Shown one piece after another: positions 11,625-21,388 of a stretch of DNA of 64,000 nucleotides; position 1 is the first letter of the stretch; every line of letters starts with the position of its first letter. Made by a program: the position numbers and the translations under genes. The DNA is from Argyresthia goedartella (Eukaryota > Arthropoda > Insecta > Lepidoptera > Argyresthiidae). The stretch lies in NCBI GenBank assembly GCA_949825045.1, contig OX463818.1:33496906-33560905 (forward strand). The letters are read 5' to 3'. Under the pieces are notes generated by a model. That model was not told the origin of the DNA, ran no database searches, and worked only from the letters and a program-made list of their open reading frames with translations.

Positions 11625-13049
11625 ATGCCGAAAGCACTAAGAAAAGGGAAACGTTTAGATCGGCAAGCCTGCGAAGTTATTTTCAATATTTATTTATATT
11701 TCTTAACTGAAAATGATAAATTCAAACATACCAACTATACTGCTCACTTTTGTAAAGTCCAAAAACGAGTTTCGGAGGCCAGTGGAATTTCTCAACGAAC
11801 AGTAAATAAAATATTGCAAAAAGAATACATAAATCAATCCACCTCCAATAGTCCGAAGTCGGCAAAGTTGGGTAGACCAAATAAATTATTTTGTCTAGAT
11901 CTTGACGATTTTGACTACAACGTTGTACGCCGATTTGTGTATAATTTCCATTTGATATACAAACAAGTACCTACAATTAAAGCCCTGAAGTCCAAGTTAT
12001 CCGAAGCCATAAATTTTAAGGGATGTGACTTTACGCTAAGAAAAATTCTTAGAAAAATGGGATTTCGGTATAAAAAAGTTGAAAACAACAGAAAATTACT
12101 TATCGAGAAAGATGATGTTCATTTAAAAAGAGTAAAGTTTTTAGCCGCGATAAAAAAGTACAGATTGCAAGGGAGAGAGATTGTTTATATTTATGAAACA
12201 TACATCCATACCTCACATTTGGCAGGTAAAAGCTGGGCTGACTCGTCAGAAAACGGAGTGAAACAGTTAATTTCTAAAGGACAACGTCTTATAATAGTGC
12301 ACGCTGGTAGTAGAAAGGGGTTTATATCTGGGGCATTGTTAATGTATCAGTCTACTGATAAAACAGGTGACTATCACAACGCGATGAACAATGAAAACTA
12401 TGAAAAATGGCTTCGTAATCAACTCATTCCAAACTTAGCTCCACATTCGGTACTAGTAGTAGATAATGCTGCATATCATAATAAGTACGTAGAAAAACCT
12501 CCTAATTCAAATACCAGGAAGCAAGACATGATTGATTGGCTATCCGAACATAACGTTCCGATTGATCCGTCATTAACAAAACTTGAAATATATGAAATTA
12601 TTTGCAAGTACAAACAAGACTTTGTAGAATACTCTATAGATAAACTTATGAACGAATATGGACATAGCGTGCTAAGATTGCCACCATATCATCCTGATTT
12701 CAATCCGATTGAAAACATATGGTCTCAAATAAAGGAATACGTATCCAAAAGAAACATCAGTATGAATATGACTACTGTGAAACAATTGGTACAGGAAAAG
12801 GTTAATATGATTGGTTCCGATGTTTGGGCCAAAGTATGTGACCACGCCATCAAATGCGAAAACGAGTACCGAAAACACGAACCTGAGTTGGAAAATTATA
12901 TGGCTAGTTTTGTAATCACCGTTCATGAAAACTCTGACGATGATACACCAGAAGATAGTTCTGATTCTGACTGTGATATGGAAGTTGGAAGTATTGTTTC
13001 GCATCACACTGTCCACCCCGCTCCTCCTCCTCTTATCCCGCTGTCATAA
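11625..13049 (+). CDS. DD82E transposase, first catalytic Asp replaced by Tyr
   Basis: A 474-residue transposase with an N-terminal helix-turn-helix region (about 20-160, SQRTVNKILQKE) and a DDE_3-type catalytic core. The second acidic residue is Asp280 (VLVVDNAAYH). The third is Glu363 (LPPYHPDFNPIE). Exactly 82 residues separate them, counted from codons 12462 and 12711. That fits the DD82E group I recall being called Sailor, rather than Tc1 (DD34E) or mariner (DD34D). The first catalytic position reads VYIYET where the superfamily has a DE(T/S) motif. Tyr190 (TAT, 12192-12194) would abolish catalysis. The C-terminus is acidic (DDDTPEDSSDSDCDME). The frame is otherwise unbroken, so the loss is recent or this copy came from an inactive source. 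Confidence 0.88.
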   Translation: MPKALRKGKRLDRQACEVIFNIYLYFLTENDKFKHTNYTAHFCKVQKRVSEASGISQRTVNKILQKEYINQSTSNSPKSAKLGRPNKLFCLDLDDFDYNVVRRFVYNFHLIYKQVPTIKALKSKLSEAINFKGCDFTLRKILRKMGFRYKKVENNRKLLIEKDDVHLKRVKFLAAIKKYRLQGREIVYIYETYIHTSHLAGKSWADSSENGVKQLISKGQRLIIVHAGSRKGFISGALLMYQSTDKTGDYHNAMNNENYEKWLRNQLIPNLAPHSVLVVDNAAYHNKYVEKPPNSNTRKQDMIDWLSEHNVPIDPSLTKLEIYEIICKYKQDFVEYSIDKLMNEYGHSVLRLPPYHPDFNPIENIWSQIKEYVSKRNISMNMTTVKQLVQEKVNMIGSDVWAKVCDHAIKCENEYRKHEPELENYMASFVITVHENSDDDTPEDSSDSDCDMEVGSIVSHHTVHPAPPPLIPLS

Positions 13050-13465
13050 TCGAAGTCGTTCATCCAATCAGAAAATCATATTTATTTATATTAATTTCTT
13101 TATTCTAATTATATATAACATTTCTTCTTTCTAATTTGATTTGTTTTGTTTTATGTTGAGGTGTCTTTATTGTTATGTCATAGTATTTTTAATTACAAAA
13201 TACAAAATACAAATACAAAAAAGTTTATTTTGTTCTCTCACATAGTTTTACATGGTGTAACATTGTTTAACTTAGGTGCTATGCGTTTTGTCTTATCTAT
13301 GTGAGAGACTGGTATCCGTACTAGGAGGTCCTGTTTGACAGATTACCAGCCTCTCCCGACGCTGAACCGGAGTAATCAAGGTACCCAAGGTAGGTGCAAT
13401 TTAATTATCAGAGAGGTAAGAGAGTGTAATGGTGTGGAGTGTCAGAGATTGGAAGTGTGTGTAAG

Positions 13466-13493
13466 TGAGGTGTGTGTGTGGGGTGTGTGTGTG

Positions 13494-13530
<37 letters not shown>

Positions 13531-13607
13531 AGTGTGTGTGTGTGTCAGTAGGTATGTGGGTGTGTGGGTGTGTGTGAGGGTGTGTGGGTGTGTGTGTGGA
13601 AGGACAG
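13466..13607 (+). repeat. TG/GTGTGTGG microsatellite
   Basis: Nearly pure (TG)n with GG and AG interruptions, in the LINE-a 3' untranslated region. The Val/Cys-rich open frames here are by-products of the repeat. Confidence 0.9.
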
Positions 13608-13617
13608 GGGGAGATCA

Positions 13618-16548
13618 TCAGGAGATGATTGACAGAAGACTTTCAGTGTCCTCATAGCTTAGTGATTTTAGCCACGCTGTTAGTACTATTTTACATTCGT
13701 ATTTTGTAAGAGAGTATATTTCAATTTTTTTATTTATCCTATTATAGAGATACTCTCCTAAAAAGCCAAAAAATCTATGAGAGAAGTCGGTAGACCAAGT
13801 GGTGCGCGAATTACAGACCTTGTAATTGCGTCGTTTGGAGGCAAAGAGTGCTGGATCGTAGCTTATTAAAGAGTGTTGCTTCAGTATGGTGTTCAGAATA
13901 AATAGTTGTCTGACGGACAGAACATCAGCCAATGGATAGAGTTGTTGTGTGGGAAATAGGAATGGTAGGGACAGACTTACCTTAAGAACTGAGCGTTGGG
14001 CTCTTTCGAGTTTTAATAGATTTGTTTTATTTGTTCCCCCCCCCCAAACAGTGATACAGTAGGATATAATTGACTGACACAACGCTATATATACCATTTT
14101 GATGATATTTTTGTCAGCAACATGCCGAAAGTTTTTAAAAATGTATATGAGTTTGCGAGTCCTGGAAGATATAAGATCGAGATGTAGATTGAAACGAAGG
14201 GTATTATCAATTATTACACCCAAGTATTTGATATTTAATGATAGGCTTAAGTGTCTGCAAGAACAGGGGAAGGTTGAGTAGCAAGAATGAGCTCTAATTG
14301 AATAGTTATCAATGATTCCAGATGGTATACTTCTAAGTGAGAATGGCATAAATTTCGTTTTGTCCACATTAAGGGAAAGACGGTTGTTTCTTAGCCAGGA
14401 ATACACTTCATCGAAACCCAATTGAGCAAAACCAAACGCCTCCTCCCAAGTATCACCATGGAATATCAGCGCTGTGTCGTCTGCAAAGGTAATAAGTTTG
14501 CCATTTGCTAGTCGTGTATCACAGAGGTCATTAATAAATATAAGAAATAGAGTTGGACCTAGGACGCTGCCTTGAGGGACTCCGTATGTTATTGGCAAGT
14601 CATCGCTAGTGAAGTCACCAACTCTTACCCTCTGCTTCCTATTAGTTAGATAGTCATTAAACAGATTGAGTTGCGTGTCGCGGACACCAATGCTCTCAAG
14701 CTTATCCAGTAGCAGTGGGACAGAGACACTATCGAACGCTTTAGCAAGATTAAGGAATATTGCAATAACTTTCTTTTTGCTGTCCAATTTTGACACTATG
14801 TGTTCAGTCAACTCGTGGACTGCCTCTTTAGTAGAAACACCGGATCTAAATCCGAACTGTGAGCTAGAAAGAAGGTGTTTAGATTCTAGGTAACTAACGA
14901 GGCGTTTGTTTAGGAGTTTTTCGACTATTTTAGATAGCGTTGAAAGTATTGAGATAGGTCTGTAATTATTGACACTGTCTCTGTCACCACTTTTATAGAT
15001 TGGAATCACTTCAGCGAGCTTGAAAGCAGTTGGAAAGATACCAGTAGAGAAGATTAGGTTGACTAGGAATGTTATTGGTTTGATTAGGATAGATTGAAAA
15101 CGTTTTAGGAACTCTCCGGATATGTTATCGCGACCTATAGTATTGTTTTTTTTTAAGTTAAGGATGCATTTTCGTACTTCTACCTCATCAGTTGGTGTTA
15201 GAGCGAAAGAAAAAGGAGAAGTACGTTTGGATGTGACTTTGGATAATGGAGGAGAGATTTTATCTGCTAGGTTTTTTCCAATAGACGCAAAAAAGTTGTT
15301 TATTTTATTAACTGAGGCAATAGGTTCTGAAGGAGATATGAGCTCTGATGCAGGGTTAAGTTTCGAATTAGAGTGGGCAATCCGTTTTATAGTATCCCAA
15401 AGCATTTTATTGCTGGTTTTGGATGCATTTTGTACCAATTTTTTCTCATATTCATTCTTTACCTTTTTTATTAGCTCGTTGCAGAAATTTCTGTACCGTT
15501 TGTACGTGGTAGAGATAACGTCATTGTTTGGGTTCTTTTTGGTTTTTTTATGAAGATTATCCCGGTTTCTCATGCAACGAAGTAATCCGAGTGTGATCCA
15601 GGGCTTTGTTATGCGCTTTCGGTTAGGGACTGAGATAGTTTTAGTATTTGATTTAATTTTGCTAGATAATTTAGAGATAAGTAGTATTGCGGCAACGTTA
15701 GGGTCGGAGTTATCATAGAGCGAGTCGAAGTTTAGACTTTCCATGTCCTTGTCCAGCCCTTCGTAATCTATCTTTGTGACTGTAGATAATGGTTTCATAT
15801 GATTTAATTCTCGCTCTAGTATAAATATTAACGAGTCATGATCTGTGACCGATGTTTGGGCAACATAACAGGAAGCAGGAAGTTTGGTTTTGACCATTAC
15901 ATGATCTAGACATGTTTTACCATGAGTAGGTAATAAGTGAGCTGGTAAAATGCTATGCGAAGCTAGTAGGTTAAGGTAGGTTGGTGAATTAATGTCGGTG
16001 TTGTGATCCAAAATGTCTATATTAATGTCACCTATAAGTATAGTGTTGGAAACGTTGGAGCTACTGAGGAGGTCATTCAGTGATTCGAAAAAAGGATTGA
16101 CATTTTTATATCCAGGTGGTCTATAAATTGCCAGCAGAAGAGTACTGGAGTCGATTTTTATGGTTAGACCGTTAGCATCACTTAGGTTGGGTTCGGAAAT
16201 GGATATAGATAAAGTTGAGTTATTTTTATAAAATATAATTACACCTTCATTTTGAGTTTTATTTCTATTAGTTTTAATATAGCTGTAACCATCTAGTGAA
16301 GGAATGCTTGGATTATTTTGTAGCCAACATTCTGTGAGAATAATAAAGTCCCAGTCAGTGTTAGATCTTTCTAGGAGTGTTAGTAGACTAGGAAAGTTTT
16401 TATTGACGCTACGAATATTCTGATGTAATATTTTAATAGTATGTACCAGCTTAGATATTATGTTCGGGCAATCTTCTATATCACATGTTGACGAATGACA
16501 GATAGTAAAATTATCCAGGTCTTTAATTATATCATTTGTGTCAAGCAT
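13618..16548 (-). CDS. LINE-a ORF2: endonuclease and reverse transcriptase
   Basis: A 976-residue frame with no internal stop. The N-terminal apurinic-type endonuclease (about 40-250) shows LHQNIRSV, ILTECWL, YRPPG, GDIN and TDHDSL. The reverse transcriptase (about 470-730) shows NNYRPISILS, QFGFRSG, YGVPQGSVLGP and FADDTAL. This is the CR1/Jockey type of layout. In RT motif A the first aspartate, which binds metal, is Asn600 (AIFLNLAKAFD; AAT at 14749-14751), a change expected to kill polymerase activity although the frame is open. ORF2 starts 452 bp after ORF1 ends. The low-complexity Thr/His-rich frame in the spacer is not convincing. Confidence 0.87.
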   Translation of the reverse strand: MLDTNDIIKDLDNFTICHSSTCDIEDCPNIISKLVHTIKILHQNIRSVNKNFPSLLTLLERSNTDWDFIILTECWLQNNPSIPSLDGYSYIKTNRNKTQNEGVIIFYKNNSTLSISISEPNLSDANGLTIKIDSSTLLLAIYRPPGYKNVNPFFESLNDLLSSSNVSNTILIGDINIDILDHNTDINSPTYLNLLASHSILPAHLLPTHGKTCLDHVMVKTKLPASCYVAQTSVTDHDSLIFILERELNHMKPLSTVTKIDYEGLDKDMESLNFDSLYDNSDPNVAAILLISKLSSKIKSNTKTISVPNRKRITKPWITLGLLRCMRNRDNLHKKTKKNPNNDVISTTYKRYRNFCNELIKKVKNEYEKKLVQNASKTSNKMLWDTIKRIAHSNSKLNPASELISPSEPIASVNKINNFFASIGKNLADKISPPLSKVTSKRTSPFSFALTPTDEVEVRKCILNLKKNNTIGRDNISGEFLKRFQSILIKPITFLVNLIFSTGIFPTAFKLAEVIPIYKSGDRDSVNNYRPISILSTLSKIVEKLLNKRLVSYLESKHLLSSSQFGFRSGVSTKEAVHELTEHIVSKLDSKKKVIAIFLNLAKAFDSVSVPLLLDKLESIGVRDTQLNLFNDYLTNRKQRVRVGDFTSDDLPITYGVPQGSVLGPTLFLIFINDLCDTRLANGKLITFADDTALIFHGDTWEEAFGFAQLGFDEVYSWLRNNRLSLNVDKTKFMPFSLRSIPSGIIDNYSIRAHSCYSTFPCSCRHLSLSLNIKYLGVIIDNTLRFNLHLDLISSRTRKLIYIFKNFRHVADKNIIKMVYIALCQSIISYCITVWGGGTNKTNLLKLERAQRSVLKVSLSLPFLFPTQQLYPLADVLSVRQLFILNTILKQHSLISYDPALFASKRRNYKVCNSRTTWSTDFSHRFFGFLGEYLYNRINKKIEIYSLTKYECKIVLTAWLKSLSYEDTESLLSIIS

Positions 16549-16999
16549 TGTGAGTGTTATAAGTTAAACCAGGTGAATTTCGATCAGATGTAAGTTTGAC
16601 AGGGTTTATCACGTAGACAATGTATGAAAGGGTGTGAGAGAGCTTATGTGAAAGGTGTGAAAGCGTGTGTAAAAGCATGGTATAATAGGTGAATGAGATA
16701 TCTGAGCAATTTTCGGGTGAGGAATGTTTTGTAGGATATGTGTATTGTAGTGTATATGTGTGTATTGTATGTGTTCGTAGATGTGTATGTGTGTAAATAT
16801 ATGTTTCTGTTTTTGTATGTCTATGTGCAAGTGGTGTAGTGTCATGAATAGTTGTCGTGAGAATGGGGGTGGTGGGTGTTGAGTAGTTCAAGTTATCTGG
16901 GATAAGGTAGGGGATACAATGTATCGAAGCAATAATTACAGAGATGTTGACAATATAAATGGAAGAGTAAGAATTAAAAGGAGCTTTAAAATTTGCTAG

Positions 17000-17251
17000 T
17001 CATTTCGTGTTTAACTTATCTAAGTCTCTCTCATTGACAATGCGAACCGCCGGCGAATCTTCGGTTTTCTTCAGGTATGTGATACCCAGATACGTCCAGG
17101 TGGAGTGATAGTTGTTCGCTTTGGCGGCCTGTCGGGCGAGGTACGCTAGTTTCCTTCCTTGTTGCGTTAGGGATTCATTGATATATACGTGTTGAGCAAG
17201 ACCGAGAAGCTGGAGATGGGATGTGTTCAGCTTCGTACCCTTGTGGGCCTT
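17000..17251 (-). pseudogene. LINE-a ORF1 C-terminus (FP25K-like domain)
   Basis: The last 83 codons of a LINE ORF1, with YINESLTQQGRKL, followed by TWTYLGITYLKKTEDSP and a terminal VRIVNERDLDKL. This is the conserved C-terminal domain shared by many insect LINE ORF1 proteins and the baculovirus FP25K family, thought to bind nucleic acid. The natural stop is at 17000-17002. The 5' side is cut at about 17251 by truncation of the element. Confidence 0.8.
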
Positions 17252-17660
17252 AATTAATTTTTACAAAATGTATTAATTAATTACAAAAATTTATTGTTAT
17301 AAAAAAGGTCTGCAAAATCCTACTGTAGTTTTGACTTATAGTTAGACTTTTGGGGTTCCAATCCTTATAGAATCATTAGATCATCCCAACCGGAATTTGG
17401 TTTTTATCAGTGCGTTTTATTGAAATAAAACGTCCTCAGTAACTAGTTATATTTTTGTTTACCTAACGAATTCTTTATATGATAGAATCGTGGTGGTTTT
17501 AACATCTCAGTGTAATATACGTCAAACGGGCAATTTGACATTTGACATTGATAAATAAAGTATGCGATTTATTTGATACCTACACGTAATTTAATAATAC
17601 AGTAATTCATAGACACATCGGCACCATTCGGGTGTTATCGTTGTTCCGAGTTTTGCCGAT

Positions 17661-17685
17661 AGGAAAGGATTATTCACTACATCTG
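17661..17685. repeat. right terminal inverted repeat of DD82E element
   Basis: 25 bp, followed by the TA duplication at 17686-17687. Confidence 0.92.
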
Positions 17686-17687
17686 TA

Positions 17688-18667
17688 AGAACATACCATT
17701 TTAGCCTGTGCCAACACAAAGGCAGTTGCAAACAAGGCATCAGTATCACCCATATTGCTTGCTAGCACTGAATATTGTGAGGATGTTGATGGTGTCAGAA
17801 CCTCTGGCTCAGGTTTGGTGAAATGAAGGAGATGTGATGAGAGAACTTACATTGCTGGCAACGTACAGTTGATTAGCACTTTCTGACTGTATGAGACGAT
17901 GACAAGCACAATATGCACAACCTTTTTTCCTTTGCTATAGCAAACCTCTGTTCTGCAGTCATTCTTAAAAACTTTGTACATTTCAAAATGTCATGTGGAA
18001 AAGAACAGATAGCACACTCCACTTTAGCAGCAACTAACACTTGTTTTGGCTTTGTGACAATTTTGGGGGTAATCTTAGTTTGGCTATTAGCTACAGCACC
18101 TGAACAACTAGAATTCTCCAATGCCCTAAATCGTCTTTCAATCAAATCTTGGACATCCTTGAACACTGGCACATCAACATTGGATTTATATTGGAGCTAA
18201 AATGCTTCCTTAGTACCAGCATCCAGCTTGGACCACAGAAGGCGGAACAGCATGAAGTTCTTGTCAGGCAGCCCATAGTGTTCAAGGATAACCAGGTTTT
18301 GTGTAAAAGTTCCTAAGATATGTTCCAAGTCTTTGCTATCCTTGACATATTGTTTGGAGTTCACCATTTTCTCATAATAGACTACAGCTATCCGACGCTT
18401 ATTTTCATAAGTCTTCGCCAGTGCTATGCTAGCATACAGTTGGTATCCGACAGCGGGTAGCTTTTAATTAATTCATACGGCGGGCCCTCAATGCTTGTAA
18501 TTAGGTAATGTAATTTTTCAACATTTGGGATCTCTGCCTTTTGAACCAATGAAGAAACAGTTGCTTAAAAGAAACACAATTCTCGATTTTACCATCAAAT
18601 GGTTTAATGCAAATCTTTGGTAATTTTACCTGAGATGTTGATTTGCTAGCAATAGGTATGTTAACAC
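17688..18667 (-). pseudogene. BEL-3 gag, middle and zinc-knuckle end
   Basis: On the minus strand the capsid region of a BEL/Pao gag (DUF1759 type) starts with VKLPKICIKPFDGK and SFKQLF. After a frameshift at about 18420 the coding continues through a long helical region (EHYGLPDKNFMLFRLLW) to a Cys/His box (CAICSFPHDILKC, CILCLSSSHTVRKC). The upstream end is the Harbinger insertion site (TTA 18668-18670), where gag continues at 54135 on the other side. The downstream end is the TA of the DD82E element, beyond which the protease follows. Confidence 0.8.
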
Positions 18668-18670
18668 TTA

Positions 18671-18735
18671 TGGCTGCCACATACGTAGCGGTATACTTGA
18701 ACGGTATACCGGAACTGAAGACTTGTGCAAGTATA
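18671..18735. repeat. left Harbinger terminal inverted repeat
   Basis: Contains a near-palindromic ACTTGTGCAAGT at 18721-18732 that also recurs in the right subterminal region. Confidence 0.92.
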
Positions 18736-18838
18736 CCTGACGTCCATAGTGACAAAACACGATTCAAGTATGCCTGTGCAGTCTCAGTTCTGCGCCTGTG
18801 ACAAACCGAAGAATTCTTGTTTACCTATTTTGTGAAAT

Positions 18839-20619
18839 ATGCCACCGGTAGTGACATCCACAAATGATGACGTTTTGGCTATTGTTGGTTTGGTGCTAGC
18901 TATTAAGAAAACAGAGAAGAAGTGTAAAAAGAAACGTTCTGTCTATTGTAAAGAATGGTTACTGAAAAGAAATAAGTATGCCCACGCCCACCTTTTAAAT
19001 TAATTGAAATTCGCTCCGAAGGACTGGCACAATTATTTGCGTATGGATGAAAATACTTATTTGGATATCTTGTCCTTAGTAACGCCATTGATACAAAAGA
19101 ATTACACGATAATGCGCCAAGCGATAACACCGCATGAGAGGTTAACACCAACTTTGAGATTCCTGGCGACTGGTAGAAGTTACGAAGATCTTAAGTTTTC
19201 TACAATAATATCACCTCAAGCTCTAGGGATCATTATCCCTGAGACATGTATAGCTATCTATGAAGTACTTCGCACAAACTATTTGAAGGTAAGTAAAACC
19301 ACAAGATTATAATCAAAAGTTTACTTTTATTTAAAAAAATAGAGAGGCAGAGTCATAATTAGGTACAGGCCTTAATTTTCACCGTTAAACTGAGAAAAAG
19401 TCACCATGGACATGTTTTCGGTGGAAAGTGAACCCGATAATTGAAGGCTGGCACCTGAAAAACATGTCGGTTGGCTCTACTGAGATTGTAAATTATAATT
19501 TATATTTCTGTTATTTGAGTAACTTTCTGGTTCCGATAACATCTGCTGCTGATGGATTTGTTGTGGTACCTGATTTAGCTGATTTGAACTTGTGAGCTTG
19601 TGTGATATCGTTAAGTTACCAAATTTTGCCTCAAATAACGTATCAGTAATAATTTTTTCATCAAACAATCTCTGTTCTCTGGGCAAGTCACGCAATTTTA
19701 TTGCCACCATTTTGCCAAAAACGTCGCATCCATCTTCGGGTACAGCCGGACGTTTGAAATGATCACGCACCGACAGAAGAACATCTTCAGTTACGGAATC
19801 AGAATTTTAAGTCCTTTTTGTCGGCCTTGACCGGTTTTTTGAAGGTGTCGGTGGGTGTAGACTTTAGGCGACTGTACAAGACGTCGAAGATTGTGGACTT
19901 TGAACGGCATCGGAAGAAAACTCAGTGTAGATTTCAACTCCATCAGTTTCAACTTCCTCAGTTTCTTCTGTCTGTAACAATGAGTTAAATATAAGTATTT
20001 TATAAAAAAAACATAAGTAAAAAGTTTAAGTACCTACATGGACCTCGCTCACTTCACCTTTATTAAAAGTTATTTTCATATTTGTTTCAGTTTCCGAAAA
20101 CAGAAGAAGATTGGAAAGATATCGCAAAACACTTTGAATACAGATGGAATTTTCCTTACTGTATCGGCTCAATCGACGGGAAACATATAGATATTATTCC
20201 ACCGAGTGAAAGCGGATCTTATTATTACAATTACAAAGGGCGGCATAGTATGGTTCTGTTAGCAATTGTGGATGCCAAATATCGATTCATTATGTGCGAT
20301 TTTGGCAAAAATGGCAGAGTATCAGATGGCGGTGTTCTGCAAAATACTGTTTTCTACAAGAAACTTGAGAAAAATCTGTTGAAGATTCCGGGGGAAGAAA
20401 AAATTTACAACAGCTCAAAAGTATTGCCATATGTTTTCGTAACTGATGATGCGTTTCCCTTGAGGTGTGATATGATGAAGCCATTTAGATAAGCGGACTT
20501 GAATTCACAAGATAGAAAGATCTTCAATTACAGTTTATCTCGAGCGAGGCGCATAGTTGAAAATGCGTTCGGTATATTGGCGGCTAGGTTCAGAATTTTC
20601 CACACACAAATTAATATAG
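18839..20619 (+). pseudogene. Harbinger transposase (HARBI1-like), exon 1 and 5' part of exon 2
   Basis: Exon 1 (ATG 18839 to 19288) carries the N-terminal region with RMDENTYLDIL and LRFLATGRSYEDL. It has one stop (TAA 19001-19003). A GTAAGT donor (19289) and TTTGTTTCAG acceptor (to 20090) define an 802-bp intron in phase 0. Exon 2 holds the nuclease core: first Asp in CIGSIDGKH, second Asp in FVTDDAFPL, Glu in RRIVENAFGIL. A TAA at about 20490 breaks the frame, and Gypsy-A cuts it at 20619. The gene resumes at 47624. The protein would act on the element's own ends together with the MADF partner. Confidence 0.88.
19477..19971 (-). pseudogene. Harbinger MADF-type protein, last exon
   Basis: Minus-strand exon lying wholly inside the transposase intron. 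An acceptor (TTGTTACAG, plus 19972-19980) precedes an acidic stretch (EETEEVETDG). After two stops near 19890 and 19808 comes the conserved C-terminal helix region (DVFGKMVAIKLRDLP, REQRLFDEKIITDTLF) found in MADF/Myb-like companion proteins of PIF/Harbinger elements. The first exon is at 47963-48320, beyond the Gypsy-A insertion. Such proteins bind DNA and bring the transposase to the nucleus and the ends of the element. Confidence 0.72.
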
Positions 20620-20928
20620 TGTTGGATCAGAGGTGGAATTTTGATTAAAAAAAGCAATATATTTACTAACCTAGAATTTATTACAATTTAGAAATTAACG
20701 ATTTTTACAAAGTAAGCCAAATAAGGAAATCACCACAAACACAACGAGTAAATCACAATCGAATTAAACAAAAGCAACGATACCAAAATCCAGATCACAC
20801 CGTACGTCAACGAACCGAGATCCGCACGACGTGACGCCCGCAAAAGGAATGAACCCCACTCCTTCCTTTGGCGTGCTTTTATAGAGAATCCCTACTCTAG
20901 CCCCAAGCAGGGTAGTTAATCTCTAACA
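20620..20928 (-). repeat. Gypsy-A 3' LTR
   Basis: 309 bp, preceded on the plus strand by ATAG and matching 47310-47619. Confidence 0.93.
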
Positions 20929-21388
20929 CGGCCTCTCCTGACTATGCGTCGTCCTCGACGGCATCAGATATGTCAGGCAAGCCAGACTGCAGAGCCGCAC
21001 CACCGGTGACTGGAGCGCCAGCACCAGGCGTGCCAGAAGGTCCAGCAGCCGCGTCGTCGGGAGTGGGGAACATGCTGGGCCCTGGTGCATCCGTGGGGGT
21101 GGCGGTGTCCTCGGAATCATTGTCATCTATAAAAATACACAGACACCAGATTATGAATAAATAGAACTCGCACCAGATGCCTAATCTCGCATTCATCAGT
21201 CTCTCAAGGCCCTCATTTAAAACAAAACCACATTCACTCGGCAACTAAGACCTATCAATGTTTCATGAAACGTTAGGAAAACCTCAGTTAATTCTCATAA
21301 TTTCATGAACTCTAGAATAACCTCAACATTTATTCATCGTCAAAATTCACTCATCATATCACATACATCATCGATCCATGTTCATACA

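Larger units (their letters stand above)
13190..17251 (-). mobile_element. LINE-a: 5'-truncated non-LTR retrotransposon
   Basis: On the minus strand: end of ORF1 (17251-17000), a TG-rich spacer, ORF2 (16548-13618) and a 3' region ending in an AATAAA-like word and a TTTGTA-type repeat tail (about 13230-13190). It sits inside the DD82E transposon downstream of the transposase. The 5' break is at about 17251, within ORF1. A target duplication could not be separated from the tail repeat. Confidence 0.82.
11302..17685 (+). mobile_element. Tc1/mariner-superfamily element, DD82E (Sailor-like)
   Basis: 25-bp perfect terminal inverted repeats (11302-11326 and 17661-17685, beginning CAGATGTAGTGAATAATCC) are flanked by TA on both sides (11300-11301, 17686-17687), as expected for IS630/Tc1/mariner elements. 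It carries one transposase frame and a LINE inserted in its 3' half. Removing it rejoins BEL-3 gag to protease. Length is 6384 bp, of which about 4.1 kb is the LINE. Confidence 0.9.

Noticed and set aside
13335..13657. Val/Cys-rich frames on the plus strand
   Set aside because: Produced by the TG microsatellite.
16541..16891. 116-codon Thr/His-rich frame upstream of LINE-a ORF2
   Set aside because: Low-complexity CA repeats. The real ORF1 C-terminus is at 17000-17251 in another position.
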